DNA from: Vampirovibrionales bacterium
GTDB taxonomy: Bacteria; Cyanobacteriota; Vampirovibrionia; Vampirovibrionales; Vampirovibrionaceae
NCBI GenBank assembly: GCA_029262635.1
Contig: JAJCZA010000018.1
Location: 47,527-111,526 of the forward strand
Direction of reading: 5' to 3'
DNA length: 64,000 bases
A program made the translations under genes and the position numbers. Below the pieces are notes generated by a model. That model searched no databases and was not told where the DNA came from. It worked only from the letters and a program-made list of their open reading frames with translations. This document shows, one piece after another, positions 51,421 through 59,638 of this stretch. Positions within the stretch are counted from its first letter, which is position 1. Every line of letters starts with the position of its first letter.

Positions 51421-52326
51421 CTAAAGAGCTGGCTTGTTTAAAAGCTGTTGATGAATAACGCTAGCTTGTTCTGAGTGAGGGGCCATTTCAAGAAATTTTT
51501 GCCAGGCGGATTGGGCTTCATCGCTCTTTCCGCTTCGGGCATAAGTTTCGCCCAATTGGAAGTAAGCCATGGGGTTGTCTGGTGCTTTATGGGTCAGGAT
51601 CTTAAACGATTTAATAGCCTGATCGGCTTTTCCAATCTGAGCGTAGGCAATGCCTAGCAGTAAATAAGCATTCAGATTATTAGTATGATCCTGTTGGAAC
51701 CTTTTTAACAGCGGGAGTGCCTTTTCAGGCTGTTCCATGCTGAGGAAACGAAGGCCAGTGAAGTAGGCTTTTTGCTCCATCGTTAATTTAGGTTCCCAGC
51801 GTTTAAACAGCTCATCCGATCGCTGTTGTGCCTGAAGTGCCGCTGTATCTGTTGGATCTAGTGAGGCAAAGGTCAGGTAATTGTCTAGTGCTTCAGCTTC
51901 CTGGCTTTGGGCATCAAGAATACGTGCTTTAGTAAAATAAAGCTTGGTGTTAACCGGATCTGTTTTTAGCGCCTGATTGACCGTGGTCAACGCCTGATGA
52001 TACTGGCCGTGGAAGTAATAAGCGAGTGCCAGTTGATTCATAGCTCGACTGTTCTCTGGGAAAAGTTCCAGTACTTTTTTATAAATAATAATCGCTTTGA
52101 GGTAGTTTTTATCCACCAACTGCCATTGCCCCCGGCTGAACCATTGTTGAATCATTATTTGTTTTTCGGAGGTCGGTTTCGTGGAGGGAGGGGCTTCTAT
52201 TTCGGTCTGTTGTGGCAAGCTTTTTTTCTTTTTAGAAAGCCCGGTCAATGGAAATTGAATGGTTTGAGCTAATAATAAGGCTAAGAGTAAAAACAAACTG
52301 AGCTTTTTTTGACGTGATGCGTTCAT
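51421..52326 (-). CDS. Secreted or membrane-anchored TPR protein
   Basis: An N-terminal hydrophobic segment (LSLFLLLALLLAQTIQFPLTG) acts as signal or anchor. At least five TPR units follow (for example NYLKAIIIYKKVLELFPENSRAMNQLALAYYFHGQYHQAL, and QIGKADQAIKSFKILTHKAPDNPMAYFQLGETYARSGKSDEA). TPRs scaffold protein complexes, and here it would work outside the cytoplasmic membrane. The start overlaps the stop of the SLH gene (ATGA), so both are expressed together and may interact. Confidence 0.85.
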   Translation of the reverse strand: MNASRQKKLSLFLLLALLLAQTIQFPLTGLSKKKKSLPQQTEIEAPPSTKPTSEKQIMIQQWFSRGQWQLVDKNYLKAIIIYKKVLELFPENSRAMNQLALAYYFHGQYHQALTTVNQALKTDPVNTKLYFTKARILDAQSQEAEALDNYLTFASLDPTDTAALQAQQRSDELFKRWEPKLTMEQKAYFTGLRFLSMEQPEKALPLLKRFQQDHTNNLNAYLLLGIAYAQIGKADQAIKSFKILTHKAPDNPMAYFQLGETYARSGKSDEAQSAWQKFLEMAPHSEQASVIHQQLLNKPAL

Positions 52327-53654
52327 GGTGAATAGGCCTCCACAGTAATCGGTAATTTAACCTTAAGTTTAAGTTTTTCGCCAGATTCGATAATAACCGG
52401 TTCACCCCATTTCTTTTTGAGTGATGGGACTGGTTGAGTGAGAGGTGTTGAAAGAGCGTCCGGGGTAAGAAAAATACTACCCAATGGCAGGTTGTTGTCT
52501 CGTGTATCGTTCTGGATTAGGAGCTTGTCGACAGTCGTAACGACTGGCTTAAACCCTTGGCGGGTAGCACCGTGCAACAGTTCATCATCTGAATCAATGG
52601 CAATATCTACAGGAATACGCTGACCGCCAGGTAATTGCAGCTCGTTAAAATAAAGGCCTATTTGCCCATGGTGTAACCCTCGTCCCGATGGTTTAATTCG
52701 GGTGATTTTTCCGATCAGTTCACTACCAATGGGAACGAGTGGCTTGTTCAGGGGGCTGGAAAGCGGGTTATCAATGGTTAGTCGAACAGGTGTCCCTAGC
52801 TGGTTGATTTCTGAGCTGATAGAGGTTTCCAATGTGCCGGTCAACCGGGTTTGACTAACAACAGTCGTGGCTTGTTGCCGAACCCAGCGATGGGCGATTT
52901 CTTTTTGCCGCATCAATTCGGCAACCTCACTTCGGGTCTTCACTTGAGGGAGTAAAGCCATTTTACTCATCACAGCCACTTCCGCGCGTGAAGCAGAGAG
53001 GTTGGGCTCAATGAGAGTTTTATCCGGGTAATTGATAAAAACGCCCTGCTGAACAACAGCGGCAATCTTTTGGCGTGCCCATTGGGGAAGATCGCTTTCA
53101 TCAATAAAATCGGCCAGAATAATATCGGTACTTTTTTTGTTAGGCAACGGCAGGCGGGCAGCCTTCGCTAGCATCAACATGGACTCAAGCCGGGTAATCG
53201 GCTTATCGGGATAAAAATATCCTTGAGGCGATCCACTTACTAGCCCATAAGCTCGGGCCGTTTCCACATAGGGGAAGGCCCAGTTATCGGACAAAACATC
53301 TTGAAAGCTGGGTCTGTTTGGTAATTGCCGAGTCCGCAGGTGAAGTGATTTGATCAGAATGGACGCAAATTCAGCTCGACTGACCCGCCCTTCAGGGCGA
53401 AAGGTGTTATCAGGAAACCCTTTCAAAATATTTCGACTCACCAAAATTTCGATGTACTCGCCTGCCCAATGTCCTTTAATATCGGTCAGAGTTTCTTCCA
53501 GTGGGTTTTCCTGTTTGGCTTCCTTAGTAATCGATTTGGGGGCTTTATTGACTTCAGTTGGAAGGTTTTCTGGAGTTTGAGCAAAAGCGATGAAAGAGGA
53601 GAGGAAAAAACAAACCAAAAGTGGGGTGACGACTAAGCGAGAGAGACGTATCAT
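52323..53654 (-). CDS. SLH-domain envelope protein with a TrbI-like C-terminal region
   Basis: A signal peptide (residues about 5-25, ending AFA) is followed by three S-layer homology domains near residues 57-103, 117-168 and 182-233 (DIKGHWAGEYIEILVSRNILKGF, SDNWAFPYVETARAYGLVSG, LPQWARQKIAAVVQQGVFINY). SLH domains bind secondary cell-wall polymer or peptidoglycan. The C-terminal 150 residues (VPIGSELIGKITRIKPSGRGLHHGQIGLYFNELQLPGGQRIPVDIAID) recall the beta-barrel of TrbI/VirB10 proteins. The combination would link peptidoglycan to an envelope structure. It is transcribed together with the TPR gene. Confidence 0.85.
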   Translation of the reverse strand: MIRLSRLVVTPLLVCFFLSSFIAFAQTPENLPTEVNKAPKSITKEAKQENPLEETLTDIKGHWAGEYIEILVSRNILKGFPDNTFRPEGRVSRAEFASILIKSLHLRTRQLPNRPSFQDVLSDNWAFPYVETARAYGLVSGSPQGYFYPDKPITRLESMLMLAKAARLPLPNKKSTDIILADFIDESDLPQWARQKIAAVVQQGVFINYPDKTLIEPNLSASRAEVAVMSKMALLPQVKTRSEVAELMRQKEIAHRWVRQQATTVVSQTRLTGTLETSISSEINQLGTPVRLTIDNPLSSPLNKPLVPIGSELIGKITRIKPSGRGLHHGQIGLYFNELQLPGGQRIPVDIAIDSDDELLHGATRQGFKPVVTTVDKLLIQNDTRDNNLPLGSIFLTPDALSTPLTQPVPSLKKKWGEPVIIESGEKLKLKVKLPITVEAYSP

Positions 53655-53835
53655 GGATAAAGAAGCCCTTAAAACAAGATGGAAAGACCGCTGTTTTATT
53701 AATAGCGTTTTTAGCTTAGCGCAAATGTAGAGTGACTTCCATCTCTTGACAGACGTAGTTTTACAATTAAAAAGCCGTTACAGAGATTGGAATCCGGTAC
53801 AATGGGTCATGTCTTGTTATGATGATTCGTATTAA

Positions 53836-54651
53836 ATGAAAAAAGTCCAATGGGTTTTATTTTTGCTTCTTTCAGTGTTAGGGGTTTACGCTATCTATGT
53901 TGGCTTGACCACCCCGGGTTTAAAACCTGTGGTGATTTCTGTTTATGCCCCTCCCATTATCCAGCCGATTGAGACAACCCATGATTTGGGTGTTATTCCA
54001 ACAGATAATCAAGTGTCATCCACGTTCAAAATTTATAATATGGGCGGAAAACCTTTGGTGATTGATGATGTGAAAGCCTCCTGTGGCTGTACCGTGGTGA
54101 ATTTGGTGAAAGATATTATTGCACCGGGTGACTTTACGGAATTAAAGGTGGCGTTGGATACGAGCATTAAATTGGGGCGAGTGGAAAAGAAAATTTTGGT
54201 CTATTCCAATGATCCAAAACAACCCGTTCAAGCACTCTTTTTAATTGGGACGGTGATTTCCAATATGAAAGGCCATGAAAAAATTCCCGTAAAAGATCCG
54301 CTGGTGCTGTTTAAAGGGACCTGTGCTGAGTGCCATGTAGAAAAAGGACGAGGAAAAACCGGCCAATTATTGTTTCAAGCCGATTGCGCCATGTGTCACG
54401 GTCAAAATGGTCAGGGCGGTGTAGCGATTAATTTGTTGCAAGGACACTTTGATGATTCAGATCATGTGGCGTATGTACGTCAGGTATTAGCAGAAGGCTC
54501 GCCCAACACACCCACCATGCCGCCATTCAGCCAATCCCATGGCGGACCGTTAAATCAGGCGGAAATGGATTCGTTGGTGAATTTTCTACGCTACCAATCA
54601 TCGCTTTATCATCAAGGATTGTTGGACAAAAACGGGGAGTTAAAACAATGA
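53836..54651 (+). CDS. DUF1573 domain fused to a c-type cytochrome
   Basis: The N-terminus is a signal or anchor (residues 4-24). Residues about 45-140 match DUF1573 (THDLGVIPTDNQVSSTFKIYNMGGKPLVIDDVKASCGCT), which resembles a periplasmic Ig-like beta-sandwich. Residues about 165-265 form a cytochrome c with two CxxCH heme motifs only 20 residues apart: CAECH near 169 and CAMCH near 189. The latter belongs to a normal LFQADCAMCHGQNGQGG fold with distal Met in TMPPF. The protein probably shuttles electrons in the periplasm. Whether both motifs carry heme is open. Confidence 0.82.
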   Translation: MKKVQWVLFLLLSVLGVYAIYVGLTTPGLKPVVISVYAPPIIQPIETTHDLGVIPTDNQVSSTFKIYNMGGKPLVIDDVKASCGCTVVNLVKDIIAPGDFTELKVALDTSIKLGRVEKKILVYSNDPKQPVQALFLIGTVISNMKGHEKIPVKDPLVLFKGTCAECHVEKGRGKTGQLLFQADCAMCHGQNGQGGVAINLLQGHFDDSDHVAYVRQVLAEGSPNTPTMPPFSQSHGGPLNQAEMDSLVNFLRYQSSLYHQGLLDKNGELKQ

Positions 54652-54734
54652 GTCATTTGTATTTTTGACTGGGGTTGTCTAGCTTGTTGGTAATATAAAA
54701 AAGACTCAAAAACAGTTGAGCGTTAGGGTTAGGG

Positions 54735-55454
54735 TTAGTCTGCCTGAAGCCGCTCATCCCGAAAGTATTGAGCGGCTCGTCCAACCACGAGAGCCGCTTG
54801 AGAGCGAACCATCCAGTTTTCATCTTCCAGCGCTTCCACGGCATGAGGCAGGATCTGGCTCAGGAGTTCTCGGCGCATGTGGGTGATTTCCAAATAAGCA
54901 CCCATGACCGTTAGACGAATATGCGAAGCGTATTTTTCTTGACTGGTTTTTGCGGACTGATAGGCGCTTGCAAGGTGAGGTAAGGCACTGTAGCCTATTT
55001 TAGCCAGCGCTTCAGCCAGCGCTTTACGAACATTAGCATCCTCGTGACCGAGGAGGTCAATTAACGACGGAATAGCACTTACTTCCTCCAGTTCACCCAG
55101 CGCAAAAATAGCATGGGTAATAACGGCCGCTTCTTTATCCTGCAACCTGTCCAGCAAAAGGGGAATGGCGTCGCTAAAGGCATCGAGGCCGGTTCTAACT
55201 TTCTTTTTAGGTCGGTGAGTGCGATCCATAAGGTAGGTTTTTTTTCCTTCAAAAATATAATCGCATCCCGCATGACGAATAGCCGCGATAGCTTCCTCAA
55301 ATGTATCAAACGCGCAGGTCTCATTACCTGTCGGGTTGGGGATCAACTTTTTCCCCTGCGGAGAATTAATTGCAAGTGCTTGTACCGCAAAAATCTCTTT
55401 TGAGGTACCATCGCCCCCTTTAACTTCTTGCTTTTTAATGTGGATGAAACTCAT
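54735..55454 (-). CDS. HEAT-repeat protein
   Basis: Residues about 1-85 form an N-terminal domain that I do not recognise, with a GCDYIFEGKKTYLM segment. Residues about 90-235 are HEAT/PBS-lyase-like repeats (ALGELEEVSAIPSLIDLLGHEDANVRKALAEALAKIGYSALPHLASAY). The last repeat is NWMVRSQAALVVGRAAQYF. HEAT proteins bind other proteins and the partner is unknown. The start overlaps the stop of nnr by four bases. No signal peptide is present. Confidence 0.8.
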   Translation of the reverse strand: MSFIHIKKQEVKGGDGTSKEIFAVQALAINSPQGKKLIPNPTGNETCAFDTFEEAIAAIRHAGCDYIFEGKKTYLMDRTHRPKKKVRTGLDAFSDAIPLLLDRLQDKEAAVITHAIFALGELEEVSAIPSLIDLLGHEDANVRKALAEALAKIGYSALPHLASAYQSAKTSQEKYASHIRLTVMGAYLEITHMRRELLSQILPHAVEALEDENWMVRSQAALVVGRAAQYFRDERLQAD

Positions 55455-57115
55455 GTGGGTTTTTTGTCCTGTTCCGGTCTGTACTCTGATTGAAGAATAG
55501 CTTGAAATGCTTGGGGCAGGTAGTGGCTAATATCACTGGCCTTCATGGCCTGAGTGCTTAATGCTTCAGCGGCTAAATCGCCAGCCAACCCATGTAAATA
55601 GGCTCCGCCGGAAGCGGCTTGCTCTGGCGAAACACCTTGTGCACAAAGGGATGCGATAATACCGGTTAGTACATCGCCACTCCCTGCGGTGGCCATCCCC
55701 GAATTACCGGTAGGGTTAATCCATAAGCTACCTGCTTCGGCCTGTTTATTCGATACATGTCGGGCCGTAATCATGGTGGACGATTTGAGCAGAACATGGC
55801 ATGCCCAAGCGGTTTGAGTCTCTTGAGCTGATTGGAGCAGATTATTCTGAACACTTTGCGTGGTGTGTTGAAGCAAACGAGCACATTCACCCACGTGGGG
55901 AGTTAAAATAATTTGCTCATTATTAAATGGGGTGGGGGTTGAGCTATTCGCTAATGCGTTAAGACCATCGGCATCAATAACAATAGGGTGCTTAAGAGGG
56001 GTTAACTCTAGAAGCAGCTGATGGACAAATTCTTGGGTTTCATCTTGTTGACCTAGACCCGGCCCTAAGGCGATCGCTTGGCATTTTTTCTCCCGAATCC
56101 CTTGAAGAATGAACGGAATAGCGGAAAGCCCCAAGGTGCCTTCGTTAGTTTCAGGTAAGGGCAAGTGGATAATCTCAGGCATGAGCTGAAGCTGGGCAAA
56201 GACGCTTTGGGGTGCCGCCAGAACCACCAGCCCTGCTCCGGCAGACAAGGCCGCTTCAGCCGTAAGCTGTGCCGCTCCCGGCATGGTAAGGCTCCCGGCA
56301 ATCACCATCAAACATCCGACGCTGTATTTATGGCTATCAACCGAACGGATCGGAAGACTATGGTATACGTGATCTTCCGTTGTTAGTTGAAGTCGACTGG
56401 GATCCGAGTCAATAAGATAACGCGGAATTCCAATATCCACCACATCCACAACACCACAGCAGGCTTTCCCCGGAGGTAAGTAGAGTCCCGGTTTACCGGC
56501 AGAAAAGGTCAGCGTAAGGTCCGCATGGATTGCACAACCTAAAACTTGACCTGTTTCCCCAGAAACACCTGAAGGCAAATCCACGGCAAGGACAATAGGC
56601 GTCTGTTCATCGCTAGAATCTTCGGTGAGTTGATTGGTCAGGGCAATAAGCTGTCCTTCCATGCTATCAAGTCGAATTGGACGAGTTAGGCCACTGCCAA
56701 ACAGGGCGTCTACAATGATTCCGGCTTGAGTCAAGCAAGATTCGATTCCCTCCCAAGAGGCCTCGCTAGCGTGGATAGAGTCGATAGGATAATGGGGCAG
56801 AATGTCCATGTTTATTTTGGCGTCGCCCTGATAGTCTTCAGCCGGGGCTGTGTGAATAACCGTTAGATTCAAGCGACCTTTAAGTGGACTATCAAGCGAA
56901 GCCAGCTTTCGTGCGCAGACAAAACCGTCACCGCCATTGTTGCCTCGACCACAAAGAATCACCACGTTGGAGCTAGGAGAAAGTGCCTCGTCAAAAAGGC
57001 GAATAACCTGCTCAGCAACTTGTCGTCCCGCTTCCTCCATCAGAACCAGTCCAGGAATACCCAACCCTTGAATGGCCTGTTGATCCAGATGAGCGAGATT
57101 GGAAATTAATTTCAT
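55451..57115 (-). CDS. nnr: Bifunctional NAD(P)HX epimerase/dehydratase
   Basis: This cytoplasmic repair enzyme restores hydrated NADH and NADPH. The N-terminal epimerase domain (about residues 1-230, YjeF_N) has VVILCGRGNNGGDGFVCARKL. The C-terminal ADP-dependent dehydratase domain (about 250-545) has TPHVGECARLL and the kinase-fold motif NSGMATAGSGDVLTGIIASL. The fused 554-residue form is common in bacteria. It is followed by the overlapping HEAT gene. Confidence 0.94.
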   Translation of the reverse strand: MKLISNLAHLDQQAIQGLGIPGLVLMEEAGRQVAEQVIRLFDEALSPSSNVVILCGRGNNGGDGFVCARKLASLDSPLKGRLNLTVIHTAPAEDYQGDAKINMDILPHYPIDSIHASEASWEGIESCLTQAGIIVDALFGSGLTRPIRLDSMEGQLIALTNQLTEDSSDEQTPIVLAVDLPSGVSGETGQVLGCAIHADLTLTFSAGKPGLYLPPGKACCGVVDVVDIGIPRYLIDSDPSRLQLTTEDHVYHSLPIRSVDSHKYSVGCLMVIAGSLTMPGAAQLTAEAALSAGAGLVVLAAPQSVFAQLQLMPEIIHLPLPETNEGTLGLSAIPFILQGIREKKCQAIALGPGLGQQDETQEFVHQLLLELTPLKHPIVIDADGLNALANSSTPTPFNNEQIILTPHVGECARLLQHTTQSVQNNLLQSAQETQTAWACHVLLKSSTMITARHVSNKQAEAGSLWINPTGNSGMATAGSGDVLTGIIASLCAQGVSPEQAASGGAYLHGLAGDLAAEALSTQAMKASDISHYLPQAFQAILQSEYRPEQDKKPT

Positions 57116-57214
57116 AGGTGACGACCCGTGTGGCTTGCATTACAATTTATTATAGAGAAAACAGAATAATCGTGTAGGTTCTGAATTTTAGAACGTCTTT
57201 AAGGACTAGCAAGT

Positions 57215-59062
57215 ATGAATGGAAATTACTGTCCGCTCAATCAAAAAGGGATCATTGAGAGAAGTCTGCTGACTCTCGCTCTTCTCGGGGGTTTATGGAT
57301 TGGATTAACCGGATATTCCACACCCGCTCTGGGGGAACAGACACCCAAGCCACGTCAATCTGCTCTCAAATCTCAACAAATTGTAGATGCTGATTTGATT
57401 CGGGTAGGTCTTAGTAATAATGGAATGCAGGACATGGAATATCGGTCAGCCCGACTGACAGCAACAGGTTCCTATACGGTAACCGATCGGGCCACGGGAA
57501 AAGTGGTTTGGCAAGCTGGCGGAGGACAACCCGCTGTGTTTTCTGTTAGTGGCCGAGGGTTTGTGGTCAATGGCCGGGGGCCGTTTAGAGGGCCAATGGT
57601 TTTAAGTCCGATTAATCGGGTATCGAAGGTTCGAGCGCTAAGTATCACTCGGAGAAAGCGGTTCCCATCGTACAAAGGAGTTTTTGAGATTGTCCGGGGG
57701 TTTTCCGCTCCCAATAAACTAACAGTGGTCAATGTACTGCCCCTTCAGGAATATCTAAAGGCTGTAGTGCCTAATGAATTACCCGCACGCTACGGCTACG
57801 AAGCGGTGAAAGCTCAATCCGTCGCCGCTAGAAATTATGCTATTCGCCCGCGTGAAAAGCCATGGCCGACATTTGATATTTGTGATTCTCAATACTGCCA
57901 AGTCTATTTTGGGGCGCATACGGAGCACCCCACCACCAATAAGGCTTTAAGAGAGACTCATGGCCTCATCGCTTTACAGGAGGGGAACCCCATCTTGGCC
58001 TTGTACAGCTCGGCCCATGGTGGTTATTCAGAAAATTATGAGAATTCCTTTGCCGATCCCATGACCAAAGCCTTTCCCGGAACCGCACTGCCTTATTTAA
58101 CTGGAATTGCCGATATTCCTGATGCGGCGCGAAAATTTGGCCGACTAGACACAGAGGCGGGTGCCCGAGCGTTCTGGATGGCGACCAATATTCCAAGCTA
58201 TGATGTTAACTCGCCCTATAATCGGTGGGAAAAGCATTGGTCTCGTAATACCATTCAGGCAACGTTAAATCGCTATCTGCTGGAAGTCTCTAAAGACACA
58301 TCAACCCGTCGGTATATAAAGCCTTTGTTTAAGGCTGGCCAATCCATTGGAGAGCTAAAACGAATTCACGTAAAACGTCGAGGCGTGTCAGGCAAGGCGA
58401 TGGTTCTTGAAATAGAGGCCACGGGAGGCCGATGGACGCTGGAAAAAGAATTTGTCATTCGTAAGGTCTTTCGACACAATGGCCGAATGTTGCCCAGCGC
58501 CAACGTGGTGTTTAGTCATATGACCGGTGCTAACGAGAGATTGATTTCGCTTAAAGCCAATGGTGGTGGGTTTGGCCATGGCGTCGGCATGAGCCAACTG
58601 GGCGCAAGCTGGATGAGCGGAAAGGGGTTTTCTTTTGATCGGATTATTCAGCATTATTACCGAGGGGTGGCCATTGGCACCATTCCTCTGCTGGTAGGAA
58701 AAAATCATCCAGGTGAAGCGGCTCGAGTTACCTTCTTTTCTAAAAAACCGGCCGGACGGCTATGGGTAGAAAGTAATTTACCGGGCGCCGAAGCCCACTT
58801 GACCCTCAACGGAACCCCGATGACCGTTTCCTTGGGTCAGGAAAAGCAAATATGGCAAGATGTGGGAGCCAGCTTAAATGGGAGTAGCGAAAATACGTTA
58901 ATTCTGTATCCTGATTCAGAAAACCCTGATCGGAAGCTGAAAGCGTGGATTGAACTAATAGCCGCCCGACCTGAAGATGTGCCAAAAGTCAGTCAAACTC
59001 TTTCACAAATTAAACAGAAAAAACCGATGGCTCAAGTCTGTTTATTGGGTATTTGCTGGTAA
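57215..59062 (+). CDS. SpoIID/LytB-domain protein
   Basis: A 615-residue secreted protein; the signal peptide covers about residues 17-42. The SpoIID domain runs from about residue 160 to 490. Its blocks are LPLQEYLKAVVPNELPARYGYEAVKAQSVAARNYAI, ALYSSAHGGYSENYENSF and the C-terminal GFGHGVGMSQLGASWMSGKGFSFDRIIQHYYRG. In sporulating bacteria SpoIID cuts peptidoglycan. Here it is more likely a cell-wall remodelling enzyme, and related domains occur widely in cyanobacteria. A domain of about 110 residues follows that I cannot assign. A strong hairpin ends the gene. Confidence 0.9.
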   Translation: MNGNYCPLNQKGIIERSLLTLALLGGLWIGLTGYSTPALGEQTPKPRQSALKSQQIVDADLIRVGLSNNGMQDMEYRSARLTATGSYTVTDRATGKVVWQAGGGQPAVFSVSGRGFVVNGRGPFRGPMVLSPINRVSKVRALSITRRKRFPSYKGVFEIVRGFSAPNKLTVVNVLPLQEYLKAVVPNELPARYGYEAVKAQSVAARNYAIRPREKPWPTFDICDSQYCQVYFGAHTEHPTTNKALRETHGLIALQEGNPILALYSSAHGGYSENYENSFADPMTKAFPGTALPYLTGIADIPDAARKFGRLDTEAGARAFWMATNIPSYDVNSPYNRWEKHWSRNTIQATLNRYLLEVSKDTSTRRYIKPLFKAGQSIGELKRIHVKRRGVSGKAMVLEIEATGGRWTLEKEFVIRKVFRHNGRMLPSANVVFSHMTGANERLISLKANGGGFGHGVGMSQLGASWMSGKGFSFDRIIQHYYRGVAIGTIPLLVGKNHPGEAARVTFFSKKPAGRLWVESNLPGAEAHLTLNGTPMTVSLGQEKQIWQDVGASLNGSSENTLILYPDSENPDRKLKAWIELIAARPEDVPKVSQTLSQIKQKKPMAQVCLLGICW

Positions 59063-59077
59063 ATGAGACTGGACATA

Positions 59078-59115
59078 AAAACACCCCACTTCGGTAGAGT
59101 GAAGTGGGGTGTTTT
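59078..59115 (+). terminator. Rho-independent terminator, possibly bidirectional
   Basis: AAAACACCCCACTTC (59078-59092) pairs perfectly with GAAGTGGGGTGTTTT (59101-59115) around an eight-base loop. The T-run at the right serves the SpoIID gene; the A-run at the left gives a T-run on the minus strand for the small convergent gene. Confidence 0.88.
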
Positions 59116-59155
59116 GATTTAACTAAAGTAGAATAAGAATAAAAGTAAGCTTTAT

Positions 59156-59425
59156 TTAGGAACTGGAGGCTACTTTTTCAGCCGTGTTATAGGCAATATG
59201 AAGTGATAGCTCGTGAAGCTCACGGTTATCGACTTGTACACTGGTAATGGCACTGGTGGGAGCAATAAAACGTCCTTGAAGTTGGCCCCCTTTTGAAAAA
59301 AGCTCTATTTCAAAATAGTCGGGTGTAATTTCAAGGAGTCGGGCACGATAATAAGCATTGAGGTTACCAATTGTGGTTCCAATGATTAAATACTGATTGA
59401 TGAATAAAGCGAGCTTCTTGTGCAT
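59156..59425 (-). CDS. Small hypothetical beta-rich protein, 89 residues
   Basis: The sequence (IIGTTIGNLNAYYRARLLEITPDYFEIELFSKGGQLQGRFIAPTSAITSVQV) alternates polar and hydrophobic residues and suggests a small beta-barrel such as an Sm/SH3-like fold. There is no signal peptide. AAAGGG lies about 11 bases before ATG 59425, and the bidirectional hairpin lies past its stop. Function is unknown. The 213-bp gap upstream of it holds the pckA terminator. Confidence 0.6.
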   Translation of the reverse strand: MHKKLALFINQYLIIGTTIGNLNAYYRARLLEITPDYFEIELFSKGGQLQGRFIAPTSAITSVQVDNRELHELSLHIAYNTAEKVASSS

Positions 59426-59569
59426 GACTGTGGTGACCCTTTCTTTCTCTGATGACTCTACGACTGATTTCTTTGATTCCCTCTGGATGTCTTCCGTACT
59501 AAAATAAAAACAGGTTAAATGCTCTGATTGTCTGAAAAAATATTATAAAAAAATTAAAGGTTATAAAAG

Positions 59570-59605
59570 CACACCCTCCAAGGTTTTTTACCTATGGAAG
59601 GTGTG
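59570..59605 (-). terminator. Terminator of pckA
   Basis: Read on the minus strand, CACACCTTCCA pairs with TGGAGGGTGTG (one G-U pair) around a loop that itself can pair as AGGT/ACCT, and the stem is followed by CTTTTAT. It lies 34 bases past the pckA stop. Confidence 0.75.
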
Positions 59606-59638
59606 ATAGAAATATAAAGTAAGGTTAATAAAGGGTGT

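Noticed and set aside
54722..54738. GTTAGGGTTAGGGTTAG, two and a half copies of the vertebrate telomere hexamer
   Set aside because: Too short to mean anything in a bacterial chromosome; it overlaps the end of the HEAT-repeat gene and is best seen as chance.
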